A DNA stretch of 15,252 bases from UBA1724 sp963611685 (GCA_963611685.1 CAVDSU010000043.1:1-15252), one strand, 5' to 3'; shown: positions 1-7,419, counted from the first letter of the stretch. The notes: a model not told the origin generated them from the sequence alone. Program-made: numbers and translations.

Positions 1-171
1 CGTACCGCCGGTAGGCGGAAGAAGCTAGCAGGGGGTACGGGGGGCGGCAGCCCCTCCGTCCTTTGGGTATCCCGCAGGGCAGAAAACGCTCTAGGCGCTA
101 GGCACGCGCCGCGCCCCAAAGCCGATACCGTACCGCCGGTAGGCGGAAGGGCGCCTGCGGCACCTTATAAA

Positions 172-204
172 CTAGCCACTAGCCACTAATTGCTAAGTAC
201 TTAC
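172..204. repeat. Degenerate heptamer repeat inside module B
   Basis: The words CTAGCCA, CTAGCCA, CTAATTG, CTAAGTA and CTTAC follow one another at 172-204 with a strict 7-bp period. The same pattern recurs in the B modules starting at 221, 441, 533 and 625, and inverted at 7744-7776. Module A carries a shorter heptamer pair, CTAGGCG and CTAGGCA, at 91-104. The 7-bp period recalls the short tandemly repeated repetitive (STRR) sequences known from cyanobacteria. The resemblance is in period only. Confidence 0.8.
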
Positions 205-224
205 GGCGTTTGGAAAACGCCGTA
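202..224. repeat. 10-bp perfect hairpin at the B module junction
   Basis: TACGGCGTTT (202-211) and AAACGCCGTA (215-224) form a perfect stem around a GGA loop. The hairpin spans the end of one module and the start of the next, so it recurs at 294-316, 514-536 and 606-628, and inverted at 7721-7743. No T-run follows it, so it does not look like an intrinsic terminator. It may mark a module boundary or a structure used when the element spreads. Confidence 0.75.
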
Positions 225-706
225 CCGCCGGTAGGCGGAAGGGCGCCCGCGGCACCTTATAGACTAGCCACTAGCCACTAATTGCTAAGTACTTACGGCG
301 TTTGGAAAACGCCGTACCGCCGGTAGGCGGAAGAAGCTAGCAGGGGGTACGGGGGGCGGCAGCCCCTCCGTCCTTTGGGTATCCCGCAGGGCAGAAAACG
401 CTCTAGGCGCTAGGCACGCGCCGCGCCCCAAAGCCGATACCGTACCGCCGGTAGGCGGAAGGGCGCCTGCGGCACCTTATAAACTAGCCACTAGCCACTA
501 ATTGCTAAGTACTTACGGCGTTTGGAAAACGCCGTACCGCCGGTAGGCGGAAGGGCGCCCGCGGCACCTTATAGACTAGCCACTAGCCACTAATTGCTAA
601 GTACTTACGGCGTTTGGAAAACGCCGTACCGCCGGTAGGCGGAAGGGCGCCTGCGGCACCTTATAAACTAGCCACTACCCACTAATTGCTAAGTACTTAC
701 CTTATG

Positions 707-729
707 GGCATTCGGCTAGGGAAGAGCCG
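707..729. repeat. 23-bp inverted repeat, left copy (contains a gene's stop codon)
   Basis: Positions 707-729 match the reverse complement of 7464-7486 with one mismatch. The core, CGGCTAGGGAAGAGCCG, is itself an imperfect palindrome with CGGCT/AGCCG arms. The copy sits between the repeat array and the ABC ATPase gene, and that gene's TAG stop (complement of 716-718) lies inside it. It may be the edge of the repetitive element or a recombination site. The function is not known. Confidence 0.8.
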
Positions 730-1552
730 CTCCGGTGCCAGCAACCGTTGCGAAGGCGGTATTTTGCCGCAGCTCATCGGAGGCGATTTTGCCGTCTTGG
801 ATGGAGAGGATTCGTTGTGCGTGTTCGGCGATGGCGCGTTCGTGGGTAACGAGGATGATGGAGCGTCCCTGTGCGGCCAGGTCATCCAGGACCCTCATGA
901 TTTCCAGTCCGGTGGCGTGGTCCAGGTTTCCGGTGGGCTCGTCGGCGAAGAGCATTGCGGGGTCGTTGGCGAGGGCGCGTGCGATGGCGACGCGCTGGCA
1001 CTGTCCGCCGGAGAGCTCGGTGGGCTTGTGTCCGGTGCGGTGGGAGAGCCCCACCATCTTCGCGAGCTCCAGGGAGCGACGGCGGCAGTCGGATTCCCGC
1101 CAACCCTGGTAGAAGAGCGGCACCTCGATGTTCTCCAGGACCGTGAGCTGCGGAATCAGGTTGAAGGACTGGAAGACGTATCCGAATTTTCGCCCGCGCA
1201 CGGCGGAGAGCTGCCGGTCGTTCATGCGGGAGACGCTGACGCCCTCCAGGTAGTATTCTCCGGCGGTGGGGGTATCCAGGCATCCCAGGATCGAGAGCAG
1301 CGTGGACTTTCCGGAACCGGAGGTCCCCATGATGGAGAGGTAGTCGCCCTTCCGCATGGAGAAGGAGACGCCGCAGAGCGCCTTCACCACCGTGTCGCCC
1401 ATGGGGAACTCCTTCCGGAGATCCTCCACGCGCAACACCGCCTCCTCGGGCGCAAGGCGCACCGCGGCACTGTCGGCGGGCACGAAGACCCCGCCCATGG
1501 CGCTTGCCCCGCCCATGGCGCTTGCGCCGCTCATGGCGCTTGCACTGCTCAT
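716..1552 (-). CDS. MacB/LolD-type ABC transporter ATP-binding protein
   Basis: This 278-residue stand-alone nucleotide-binding subunit powers export or lipoprotein/substrate extrusion across the cell envelope. Visible motifs are Walker A GTSGSGKST (76-84), Q-loop region FQSFNL (127-132), signature LSGGQCQRVAIARAL (180-194), Walker B with D204/E205 in FADEPTGNLD, and switch His237. LGCLD, FQSFNL and ADEPTGNLD are typical of the MacB/LolD/FtsE branch. The start overlaps the adaptor stop as ATGA, implying translational coupling. The N-terminus is odd: a six-residue repeat (MSSASA, MSGASA, MGGASA, MGG) encoded by 18-bp repeats precedes the domain, which begins near residue 40. The last residues and stop come from the 23-bp inverted repeat. 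No permease domain is fused or adjacent. ATPase identity is secure; the substrate is unknown. Confidence 0.93.
   Translation of the reverse strand: MSSASAMSGASAMGGASAMGGVFVPADSAAVRLAPEEAVLRVEDLRKEFPMGDTVVKALCGVSFSMRKGDYLSIMGTSGSGKSTLLSILGCLDTPTAGEYYLEGVSVSRMNDRQLSAVRGRKFGYVFQSFNLIPQLTVLENIEVPLFYQGWRESDCRRRSLELAKMVGLSHRTGHKPTELSGGQCQRVAIARALANDPAMLFADEPTGNLDHATGLEIMRVLDDLAAQGRSIILVTHERAIAEHAQRILSIQDGKIASDELRQNTAFATVAGTGAALP
1494..1552 (-). repeat. 18-bp tandem repeat at the start of the ATPase gene
   Basis: On the minus strand three 18-bp units follow one another: 1552-1535 (ATGAGCAGTGCAAGCGCC), 1534-1517 and 1516-1499. The beginning of a fourth follows at 1498. Each unit opens with an in-frame ATG, so codons 1, 7, 13 and 19 are all Met. 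Unit number could change by slippage without breaking the reading frame, and initiation could occur at more than one Met. Confidence 0.85.
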
Positions 1553-3144
1553 GGCGCGGCGCCCTCCGCGGCCGCATCGGCATTGTCGCCTGCGGTCTGC
1601 TGTGCGGCGTCCTGTGCCGCTTGTGGCGGCGCCATCAGGACCTGGTCGCCCTCGCGGAGTCCCTCGCGGACCTCCACGAACGAGCGGTTCCGCTGTCCCA
1701 GGGTCACGGTGCGGGTCTCTCCGGATTCCAGGAGGCAGCGGTGTCGTCCATCGGCATCGGTGAGGACTGCCTGGATGGGCACGAAGAGCACCTGTTCCAG
1801 CCGTCGGATGAGGATTTCCACGGTGGCGGTCATTCCGGGGCGAAGCTGGTTTCCGGATTCATCGAAGGCCACCTTCACGTTGTAGACCTTCAGGTCGGGA
1901 TTGAGCCATTCGTCCTCGGCGCTGGGGAGCAGTCCCTTGTGGCAGACCTTTCCGGGGAAGGTCTTTCCGGGGATGGCGTCCAGGGCGATGCTGGCGGTCT
2001 GCTGGAGTGCCAGCAGGTCGATCTGCGATTCGGGAATGGTGACCTTCACCTGCATGCGGGAGAGATCGGGGAGGGTGAAGACCTCCTGCTCGTTGCGGAT
2101 CTCCTTGCCGGGCTGGATGGGGCCGCTGGTGTCCCAGCGGGGCAGCTTCGGGTAGACCACCATCCCGGGACGGGTGGCAACGATGGTGCAATTCGCCAGC
2201 GACTGCTTCGCCTCCTCCAGCCGCTTGGTGGCCTGCGCCAGCGTCTGGCGTGCGGTGCGCAACTTGGATTCCGCGGTGGTCAGACGGATCTTCGCGTTCG
2301 CCTGCGCGCGTTCCAGGGAGCGCCGGGACTCCTGCCAGGTGGCCCACGCCTTCTGGAAGTCCTTCTCGAAATCGAAGCGCCGGAAGATCTCGTATTTTCC
2401 GCGGGTGGCCTCCAGGGACTTCGTCTGCGACTGCACATCCAGCTGGTCGTTCTCCAGGTCGTTCTTGCTGACGAACTGCCGGTCGTAGAGCTTCTGGGTG
2501 TATTCCAGCGTGCGTTCCGAGCGGTTCAGCTTGGTCTGCGCCAGCTCGATGTCCCCCAGGTAGGTCGTCAGATTCAGCTTCGCGGTGCCATCCAGGGCGG
2601 GGTCGTCCAGCAGGGCATTGATGTCGGGGGGCTCGTGTTCGGTGAAGGTGTCGGCCAGAGTGTCGCCCACCAGCTTCCGAAGATCGCTTTGCGCGTAGAG
2701 GACCTCCAATTCCGCCTTCTGGACGGAGCTCTCGTTGTCGGAGCGCTGGATGGCGAGGGTCTCTTCGGCGGTGACCAGCGACGCCTCCGCGTTCTCGAAG
2801 GCGGTCTGCCGCTCGTAGAGCTGGTCCTCCAGGTCCTTGGAGTCGAACTGCACCAGCACCTTCTTGGCGGCGACGTCCTCTTCGGTGACGATGGTGCCCT
2901 CCGGCACGATGGTCACGATCTTCACGGACTTTCCCACCTTCTGGAGGATGTTGGTGGACTCGGCGGTCTCCACGCTGCCGCTGGCCAGCACCGTGATGTC
3001 CAGAGTCCCGCGGGCTACGCGGAAGAGCTCCTGGCTTTGGGGGTCGCCGGCCTTTCCGCATCCGCAGAGGAGGCAGAGGAGCGTCGTTGCCGCCAGGAGG
3101 AGTGCCGGGGCGGCGTCGTGGGGGTTCTTTCGGGTGCGTGTCAT
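1549..3144 (-). CDS. HlyD/MacA-family periplasmic adaptor lipoprotein
   Basis: This 531-residue membrane-fusion protein links an inner-membrane ABC transporter to an outer-membrane TolC channel. The start chosen is the Met of MTRTRKNPHD. It gives a basic n-region, a hydrophobic stretch (residues 12-26) and a lipobox ending at Cys29 (LCGC), so the mature protein should be lipidated. The reading frame stays open upstream, but that part looks non-protein-like. A first barrel-like strand set lies around 45-100, followed by a very long charged, probably coiled-coil hairpin (about 101-320). The lipoyl/beta-barrel half (about 320-500) contains ATRPGMVVYP and LRPGMTATVEI, both characteristic of HlyD/MacA adaptors. 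It starts 17 bp after the TolC-family stop and ends overlapping the ATPase start. Substrate is unknown. The C-terminus (508-531) is Ala/Gln-rich. Confidence 0.9.
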   Translation of the reverse strand: MTRTRKNPHDAAPALLLAATTLLCLLCGCGKAGDPQSQELFRVARGTLDITVLASGSVETAESTNILQKVGKSVKIVTIVPEGTIVTEEDVAAKKVLVQFDSKDLEDQLYERQTAFENAEASLVTAEETLAIQRSDNESSVQKAELEVLYAQSDLRKLVGDTLADTFTEHEPPDINALLDDPALDGTAKLNLTTYLGDIELAQTKLNRSERTLEYTQKLYDRQFVSKNDLENDQLDVQSQTKSLEATRGKYEIFRRFDFEKDFQKAWATWQESRRSLERAQANAKIRLTTAESKLRTARQTLAQATKRLEEAKQSLANCTIVATRPGMVVYPKLPRWDTSGPIQPGKEIRNEQEVFTLPDLSRMQVKVTIPESQIDLLALQQTASIALDAIPGKTFPGKVCHKGLLPSAEDEWLNPDLKVYNVKVAFDESGNQLRPGMTATVEILIRRLEQVLFVPIQAVLTDADGRHRCLLESGETRTVTLGQRNRSFVEVREGLREGDQVLMAPPQAAQDAAQQTAGDNADAAAEGAAP

Positions 3145-3161
3145 GGTATCGTGTCGTGGGG

Positions 3162-4808
3162 TCAGGGTGCCTCGGGGATTTCCAGTCGATCGCACCAGAG
3201 GGTATGGGGATCCGCGGGGAGCTCCTCCATCTGGTGGAGGAAGCGCAGCCAGCACATTCGGTGGCTGACCAGCTGCTGCGTCAGGGAATTCCGGGCATTG
3301 GAGAGGTCGTCTTGCGCATCCAGGTATTCGCGGATGGCGATGCGCCCGTCCTCGAAGAGCATCCGCGTGTTCTCCACGCGCTTTTCGGCGAGGGTGACGG
3401 AGAGCTTCTGGATGGCGATGCGCTGCTGGTAGGAATGCAGCTGGTTCCAGGTGCGGCGGAGGGACTGCATGAGCTCCTCCTGGGTCTCCTCCAGGTCCCG
3501 CTCCTGGCGGTTCTCCTGGAGGATGGCGCGCCGCAGCGCGATGGCCTCGTCGGTGCGGTCCAGGGGCAGGTCCGCATCCAGTCCGGCGGAGTAGGTCGCC
3601 TTGCCGAGACGGGGGGAGTGCGCGCGGTTCCCGTCGCGTCCGGAAGCGGAGGCGGAGAGGGTCAGGTCCAGCTTGGCGCGCATGCCGTCGCGGGCGATGC
3701 GCACCGCCCGCCGGGCGTCCTCCAGGGCGTCCCTGGCATTTGCGAAATCCAGCCGCTGCCGTAGGGCGGTCTGGAGGGCCGCTTCCAGGGTGATGGTGGG
3801 TTCGGGGAGAGGCGCGGTGAGGAGGATCTCCATGTCCCGGGGCTCCACCTCGATTTCCGTCTCCAGCGGGATCGCCAGCGACACCTTCAGGGAGTCCTTG
3901 GCATTCTGGATGGACTCCCGGTTGGAGACCAGCGTGGACTCCGAGGAGAGGAGCCGCTGCTGCGCCTGGTCCACGTCGATTTGGGTGACCCGCCCGCTTT
4001 CGCTCATGGCCTGGGAGCGGTCACGGGAATACTTCAGGCTCTCGTAGCTCATTTCGCCGATGCGCAGGTCCGCCTCGGCGTTCAGGACGTCGTAGTATTT
4101 TTCGGCGATCTCCAGGAGGAGCGCCCGCCGTGTGCGCACGTAGGAGCGCAGGGCGTATATCAGGTTCCGCTCCGCCTGCGTGAGGGATTCCCGCGCCACC
4201 AGGGTCCCGGAGCCCCCCAGGAGCGGCTGCGTGAGCGTGAGGGAGGCGAGCGTGCCGATCTGGATTCCCGTGTCGCCGCTGCAATAGCGAAGGGTATTCA
4301 TTGCCAGGGAGCCCGTGAGGCGTCCGCCGGCGGCGAGGCGTCGGGAGAATCCCAGGGATTCGCCGGTGGAGAAGGCGGTCTGGGATTCGGGCGTCTGCCT
4401 CGTGGTGAGGAGCGCCTCCAGGTTGTGGACCGGATTCCACTGCCAGAGATGCTGCTGCGCCACCAACGAGAGCGCGCTGCCATAGAGGCTCTCGCGGGCA
4501 TCCTGGTAGTCCCGGCTGTGCTTCGCGGCCAGCTCCAGCGCCTTCCGCAAATCCAAATGGACCACGTCGGACGACTGCGCGCCCTCCGGCGGCGCCCAGG
4601 GGCGGTATCCATCCACGTCGAAGGACTCCACGGGCGCATTCTCCCCCAGGGCGGGGACGCGAGCTTCTCCCAGGAGGGCGTCCACCCGGGCATCCAGGCG
4701 CTCCAGACGCTTCTGGGTGGAGCAGCCGGCGAGGGCGACCATCAGCGCCAGGAGCGCGGCGCAGAGCGCGGGGGTGTCAGGGAGGGCGTGTCGGCGGGCG
4801 GGGCGCAT
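3162..4808 (-). CDS. TolC-family outer-membrane efflux lipoprotein
   Basis: This 548-residue protein fits the outer-membrane channel component of a tripartite exporter. The start MRPARRHALP gives an ideal lipoprotein signal with lipobox LAGC at 26-29. Longer upstream extensions overlap the preceding gene and lack protein character. Two halves rich in long amphipathic helices, with repeated arrangements such as LTQAERNLIYALRSYVRT and LEDARRAVRIARDGMRA, fit the duplicated outer-membrane efflux protein fold. Motifs like LTLTQPLLGG and LDLTLSASASG are typical of its strands. Length is in the usual 450-550 range. It lies 17 bp downstream of the nucleoside hydrolase and 17 bp upstream of the adaptor. 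The upstream AAAGAAG is a weak ribosome-binding site. Family assignment is strong; the exported compound is unknown. Confidence 0.9.
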   Translation of the reverse strand: MRPARRHALPDTPALCAALLALMVALAGCSTQKRLERLDARVDALLGEARVPALGENAPVESFDVDGYRPWAPPEGAQSSDVVHLDLRKALELAAKHSRDYQDARESLYGSALSLVAQQHLWQWNPVHNLEALLTTRQTPESQTAFSTGESLGFSRRLAAGGRLTGSLAMNTLRYCSGDTGIQIGTLASLTLTQPLLGGSGTLVARESLTQAERNLIYALRSYVRTRRALLLEIAEKYYDVLNAEADLRIGEMSYESLKYSRDRSQAMSESGRVTQIDVDQAQQRLLSSESTLVSNRESIQNAKDSLKVSLAIPLETEIEVEPRDMEILLTAPLPEPTITLEAALQTALRQRLDFANARDALEDARRAVRIARDGMRAKLDLTLSASASGRDGNRAHSPRLGKATYSAGLDADLPLDRTDEAIALRRAILQENRQERDLEETQEELMQSLRRTWNQLHSYQQRIAIQKLSVTLAEKRVENTRMLFEDGRIAIREYLDAQDDLSNARNSLTQQLVSHRMCWLRFLHQMEELPADPHTLWCDRLEIPEAP

Positions 4809-4825
4809 GGGAGTCGTTTCTTCTT

Positions 4826-5788
4826 TTATGCGAGCCACTCGTCGATCCACTGTCCGTATTCCTGGTCGGTGTGGTTCTTCACCACGTATTCGTGGGGGCC
4901 ATTGGGATCCTGTACGAAGGAGTTCTGCGCGGTAATGGGATCGGAGGACGCGTGTCCGCGGACGGTGCGGAAGCGCCCGTTGTCGGGGGAGAGGACGCCG
5001 CCCGCCAGGAGCACCAGCATGGGATCCCAGGAGAAGTGCGCCTTCGGCTTGCCCTGCCAGGATTGGTTGGGGTAGGCGCCGCCCAGGTTGTATCCGGGCG
5101 TCTGCTGGTAGGCGACCATCGCCTGGCGCAGCAGGTCGCCTTCCGGGAGGTCTCCGCCGGAGAGCAGCGGGAAGCCCACCTCGAAGCCCAGGAAGGTGAG
5201 GGGGACGGGCCACTTCGCCAGCACCAGGCTCCCGACGCGGGCGATGGCGGGATTCCCGTCGTCGCCGCCGGAGAGGTTGTATTCCCGGCCCTCGGGCCAG
5301 GCGCCCGCCATCATCCAAAGATGCGACGCCTTCCGGCGCACCAGCTCCACGCCAGGCAAAGGCGAGAGGTCGTCGCCGGGGCTCTCCAGCAGCGCGGCGA
5401 GGTTGTTGGCGAACCCGATGGAGAGGACCTCCACCGGCGTCGACGAGGACGCCAGAAGCCTCCGGTAGAGGCGCACCGGGGTCTCCGTGGCGTCGTTTCC
5501 CGCGTATTTGGAGGGCAGGGCGGAGAGGAATTTCTGGTAGGAGGGCCCCGGGGTCTTCAAGCCCAGGTCGTCACGGGTGATGGCCACGGGCACATCCACG
5601 CCGTGCGCCTGCAAAAAGGCGTCCAGGGAGCGCGCGCTCTGGGGATACACGGCGCTGATGCAGGCGCCCAATAAATGCAGGATGCCCCTCTGGTGAAGGC
5701 GGATCAGCGCGCGGACCGCCATGACGTCGTCCACGTCGGTGAACCAGTCGGTGTCCAAAATGACGTTCCTGGGTGCGGGGGTGTCCAT
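4826..5788 (-). CDS. Inosine-uridine-preferring nucleoside hydrolase family protein
   Basis: This 320-residue enzyme is predicted to cleave the N-glycosidic bond of nucleosides, releasing ribose and base, using a bound calcium ion. The N-terminal Asp cluster D12-T-D14-WFT-D18-V-D20-D21 corresponds to the family DTDxxxDD calcium/ribose motif. It is two residues longer than the classical form, as in more distant subfamilies. GFANNLAAL (125-133), WMMAGAWPEG (158-167) and D255 in HFSWDPMLVL match the later conserved Asn, Gly-rich and Asp segments. No signal peptide is visible, so it should be cytoplasmic. The chosen Met is 2 bp after the RNase III stop, with AGAAGGG upstream. Sitting between rnc and an efflux module, it could serve nucleoside salvage, but nothing links it functionally to export. 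A different ribosyl hydrolase substrate is possible. Confidence 0.88.
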   Translation of the reverse strand: MDTPAPRNVILDTDWFTDVDDVMAVRALIRLHQRGILHLLGACISAVYPQSARSLDAFLQAHGVDVPVAITRDDLGLKTPGPSYQKFLSALPSKYAGNDATETPVRLYRRLLASSSTPVEVLSIGFANNLAALLESPGDDLSPLPGVELVRRKASHLWMMAGAWPEGREYNLSGGDDGNPAIARVGSLVLAKWPVPLTFLGFEVGFPLLSGGDLPEGDLLRQAMVAYQQTPGYNLGGAYPNQSWQGKPKAHFSWDPMLVLLAGGVLSPDNGRFRTVRGHASSDPITAQNSFVQDPNGPHEYVVKNHTDQEYGQWIDEWLA

Positions 5789-5790
5789 GG

Positions 5791-6549
5791 CTAGCCCTTC
5801 TCGGAAATGGAAGAATGGTCGCCGGCGCCGGCGTCCAGTGCCGCCAGCGCACTCCGCGCGGCCTCCTGTTCCGCCTGCTTCTTGGAGGTGCCGTCGCCGT
5901 CGAAGGCCCGTCCGTCGGGAAGGACCGCCTGGCACCGGAAGTGCGGCGCGTGGCTGGGGCCGGTGGCGGAGAGCTGCCGGTAGGTGGGCGACTTCACGAA
6001 GAGCGCCTGGCAGCGCTGCTGGAGCGCGCCCTTCGGGTTGTCGTCCTGCTCGGCCTGCTTCGCTGCCTCCGCCAAGGAGGGATAGACGTCCTGGAGGATC
6101 CTCTCCACGCAGGGGAGCCCGCCGTCCAGCAACACCGCCCCCAGGAAGGCCTCGAAGAGATCCCCCAAGAGCGACGGACGGTGCCGACCGCCCGTCTGCG
6201 CCTCGCCATGCCCCAGGAGAAGTGCCTCGTGGAGCCCCAAGGATACCGCGTTGCGCGCATTGGCGGGCTCGTCCACCAACACCGAACGAGCGCGCGTCAG
6301 CTCGCCCTCCTGGCAATCCGGCATCTCCAGAAAGAGCCGCCGCGAGATCACCAGCTGCAATGCCGCATCCCCCAGGAATTCCAGGCGCTCATTCCAGGGA
6401 CAGCCGGGGCGCGGAGACTCGGCGGCGTAGCTGGAATGCGTCAGCGCCTGGCGCAATAATTCGGGATCCCGGAAGACATGGCCCGTACGCTCCTGGATTC
6501 TCCGACAGGCCCCCTCCCATTCCTGCGGAGATAGGTTGAAATTTTTCAT
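5791..6549 (-). CDS. rnc: Ribonuclease III
   Basis: This 252-residue endonuclease cuts double-stranded RNA, with roles in rRNA processing and mRNA turnover. The signature NERLEFLGDAAL (53-64) carries catalytic E57 and D61, and D130 and E133 in LLGDLFEAFLGAVLLD complete the metal site. The usual A-D-x-x-E appears here as G-D-x-x-E. The C-terminal double-stranded RNA-binding domain spans about 165-240 (FRCQAVLPDGRAFDGDGTSKKQAEQEAARSAL region, with the KKQAEQEAA helix). Length is slightly above the usual ~225-230 because of an acidic C-terminal tail. It is first in the minus-strand cluster and divergent from efp. No Shine-Dalgarno sequence precedes the ATG, and a TAAAAT hexamer lies only 9 nt upstream, which suggests a very short or leaderless transcript. 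Identification is very secure. Confidence 0.97.
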   Translation of the reverse strand: MKNFNLSPQEWEGACRRIQERTGHVFRDPELLRQALTHSSYAAESPRPGCPWNERLEFLGDAALQLVISRRLFLEMPDCQEGELTRARSVLVDEPANARNAVSLGLHEALLLGHGEAQTGGRHRPSLLGDLFEAFLGAVLLDGGLPCVERILQDVYPSLAEAAKQAEQDDNPKGALQQRCQALFVKSPTYRQLSATGPSHAPHFRCQAVLPDGRAFDGDGTSKKQAEQEAARSALAALDAGAGDHSSISEKG

Positions 6550-6558
6550 AATCGCACT

Positions 6559-6564
6559 ATTTTA
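6559..6564 (-). promoter_or_regulatory. Candidate -10 box for rnc
   Basis: The minus strand reads TAAAAT at 6564-6559, nine bases before the rnc ATG. Transcription from it would start within a few bases of the start codon. No Shine-Dalgarno sequence or clear -35 hexamer is visible. The call rests only on the A+T-rich hexamer in otherwise GC-rich DNA. Confidence 0.35.
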
Positions 6565-6631
6565 AGGCATTTGCGCACGATGTGGGTGCCGGTTGCCGGC
6601 GACGGCGGTCTCTCCTACCGTGCTAAGTTTT

Positions 6632-6652
6632 TAGAATGTAAACTGTAAGGAG
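6632..6652 (+). promoter_or_regulatory. efp -10 box and ribosome-binding site
   Basis: TAGAAT at 6632-6637 is a plausible -10 hexamer. AAGGAG at 6647-6652 is a strong Shine-Dalgarno sequence nine bases before the efp ATG. A convincing -35 is absent at the expected distance (the region reads TCTCTC). The ribosome-binding site fixes the start codon; the promoter is tentative. Confidence 0.55.
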
Positions 6653-6661
6653 AAAACTGCA

Positions 6662-7237
6662 ATGCCGTACGATGTTTCCGATTTGCGCAAGGGTCTGAAG
6701 GTCCAGATTGATGGCGACCCTTACCTCATCACCGAATATGACTTCATGAAGCCCGGAAAGGGCCAGGCCATCTACCGCTGCAAGATGCGCAATATGCTCA
6801 GCGGCTCCACCACCGAGAAGGCCTACCGCCCCGGCGACAAGATCGACCAGCCCGATCTGGCGGAGCGCACCGTCAACTTCTCCTACGACGAGGGCGACGG
6901 CGTCTACATCTTCCTGGACCAGGACAACGAGGAGGTCCGCGTGGACGAGAAGGTCCTGGGCCGCAACAAGTATTTCCTGGAAGACGACATGGAGTGCTCC
7001 ATCCTCTTCTTCAACGGCCGACCCATCGACATCACCCTCCCCATCTTCGTGGAGAAGGTCATCGCCGAGACCGAGCCCGGCTTCAAGGGCGACACCGCCA
7101 CCAACTGCCTGAAGCCCGCCAAGATCGAGAATGGCTACGAGATCAACGTCCCTACCTTCGTGGGCGTGGGCGACCTGGTCCGCATCGACACCCGCACCGG
7201 CGAGTATTCTGACCGCGTGAAGAAGGCCTCCCTGTAG
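6662..7237 (+). CDS. efp: Translation elongation factor P
   Basis: This 191-residue factor enters the ribosomal E site and relieves stalling at polyproline stretches. The N-terminal KOW-like domain has the tip loop FMKPGKGQA (28-36), whose lysine K33 is the residue modified in lysine-type EF-P proteins. The OB domains follow, including the family C-terminal signature GDLVRIDTRTGEYSDRVK. Length is near the usual 185-189. GDTATNCLKPAKIENGYEINVP in domain II/III matches the family, with a Cys where many members have a small residue. It is monocistronic: divergent from rnc and followed by a repeat block. No EF-P lysine-modifying enzyme gene is present in this window. The strong AAGGAG site fixes the start. 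Identification is very secure. Confidence 0.98.
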   Translation: MPYDVSDLRKGLKVQIDGDPYLITEYDFMKPGKGQAIYRCKMRNMLSGSTTEKAYRPGDKIDQPDLAERTVNFSYDEGDGVYIFLDQDNEEVRVDEKVLGRNKYFLEDDMECSILFFNGRPIDITLPIFVEKVIAETEPGFKGDTATNCLKPAKIENGYEINVPTFVGVGDLVRIDTRTGEYSDRVKKASL

Positions 7238-7332
7238 GCCGACATCCGGAACCACCGGAAAACACTCATTCGCGACGGCGACGCCACCCTTCCTTCCCGG
7301 AAAATGTGGCGGGCGCCGGTCTCCCGGGCAAC

Positions 7333-7370
7333 CGGCGGAGCAAGGAGGAGAGGCAATCGGCCTCTCGCCG
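7333..7370 (+). terminator. Possible structured 3' end of efp
   Basis: GAGAGGC (7348-7354) and GCCTCTC (7360-7366) form a 7-bp stem with an AATCG loop. CGGCG (7333-7337) and CGCCG (7366-7370) could extend it across a bulge. It lies about 110 bases after the efp stop. No T-run follows, so it is not a classical intrinsic terminator. Confidence 0.3.
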
Positions 7371-7419
7371 TTCCGCCCGTTGCCCTTCATTATGCGGGGG
7401 ATGTGCCGCTTTTTCCCCG

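Larger units (their letters stand above)
1..700. repeat. 312-bp tandem macro-repeat array (modules A-B-B, A-B-B, B partial)
   Basis: This stretch has no gene. Positions 1-312 and 313-624 look identical by eye, and 625-700 repeats the first 76 bp of module B. Each 312-bp unit is a 128-bp module A (1-128, 313-440) followed by two 92-bp modules B (129-220, 221-312, 441-532, 533-624). The two B types differ at two positions (CCTGCGG/CCCGCGG and TTATAAAC/TTATAGAC). All modules begin with CGTACCGCCGGTAGGCGGAA, which contains a CCGCC-GGTA-GGCGG hairpin. B ends in a perfect 10-bp hairpin (TACGGCGTTT, loop GGA) and contains degenerate 7-bp repeats starting CTA. The array continues past the left edge. 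It is a repetitive intergenic element with no coding evidence. Confidence 0.95.

Noticed and set aside
1..700. Possible CRISPR array at the left edge
   Set aside because: Repeats are 92-312 bp and the intervening DNA is also repeated. There are no short unique spacers and no cas genes.
3145..3255. Longer start for the adaptor protein
   Set aside because: It would overlap the TolC-family gene and bury the lipoprotein signal. The start at 3144 puts the signal peptide and lipobox in the right place.
1504..3432. Long plus-strand open frame of 642 codons opposite the adaptor gene
   Set aside because: It mirrors the HlyD/MacA gene on the other strand, has no recognisable motif, and consists of repeated G/L/V/Q/H-rich text typical of antisense frames in GC-rich DNA.
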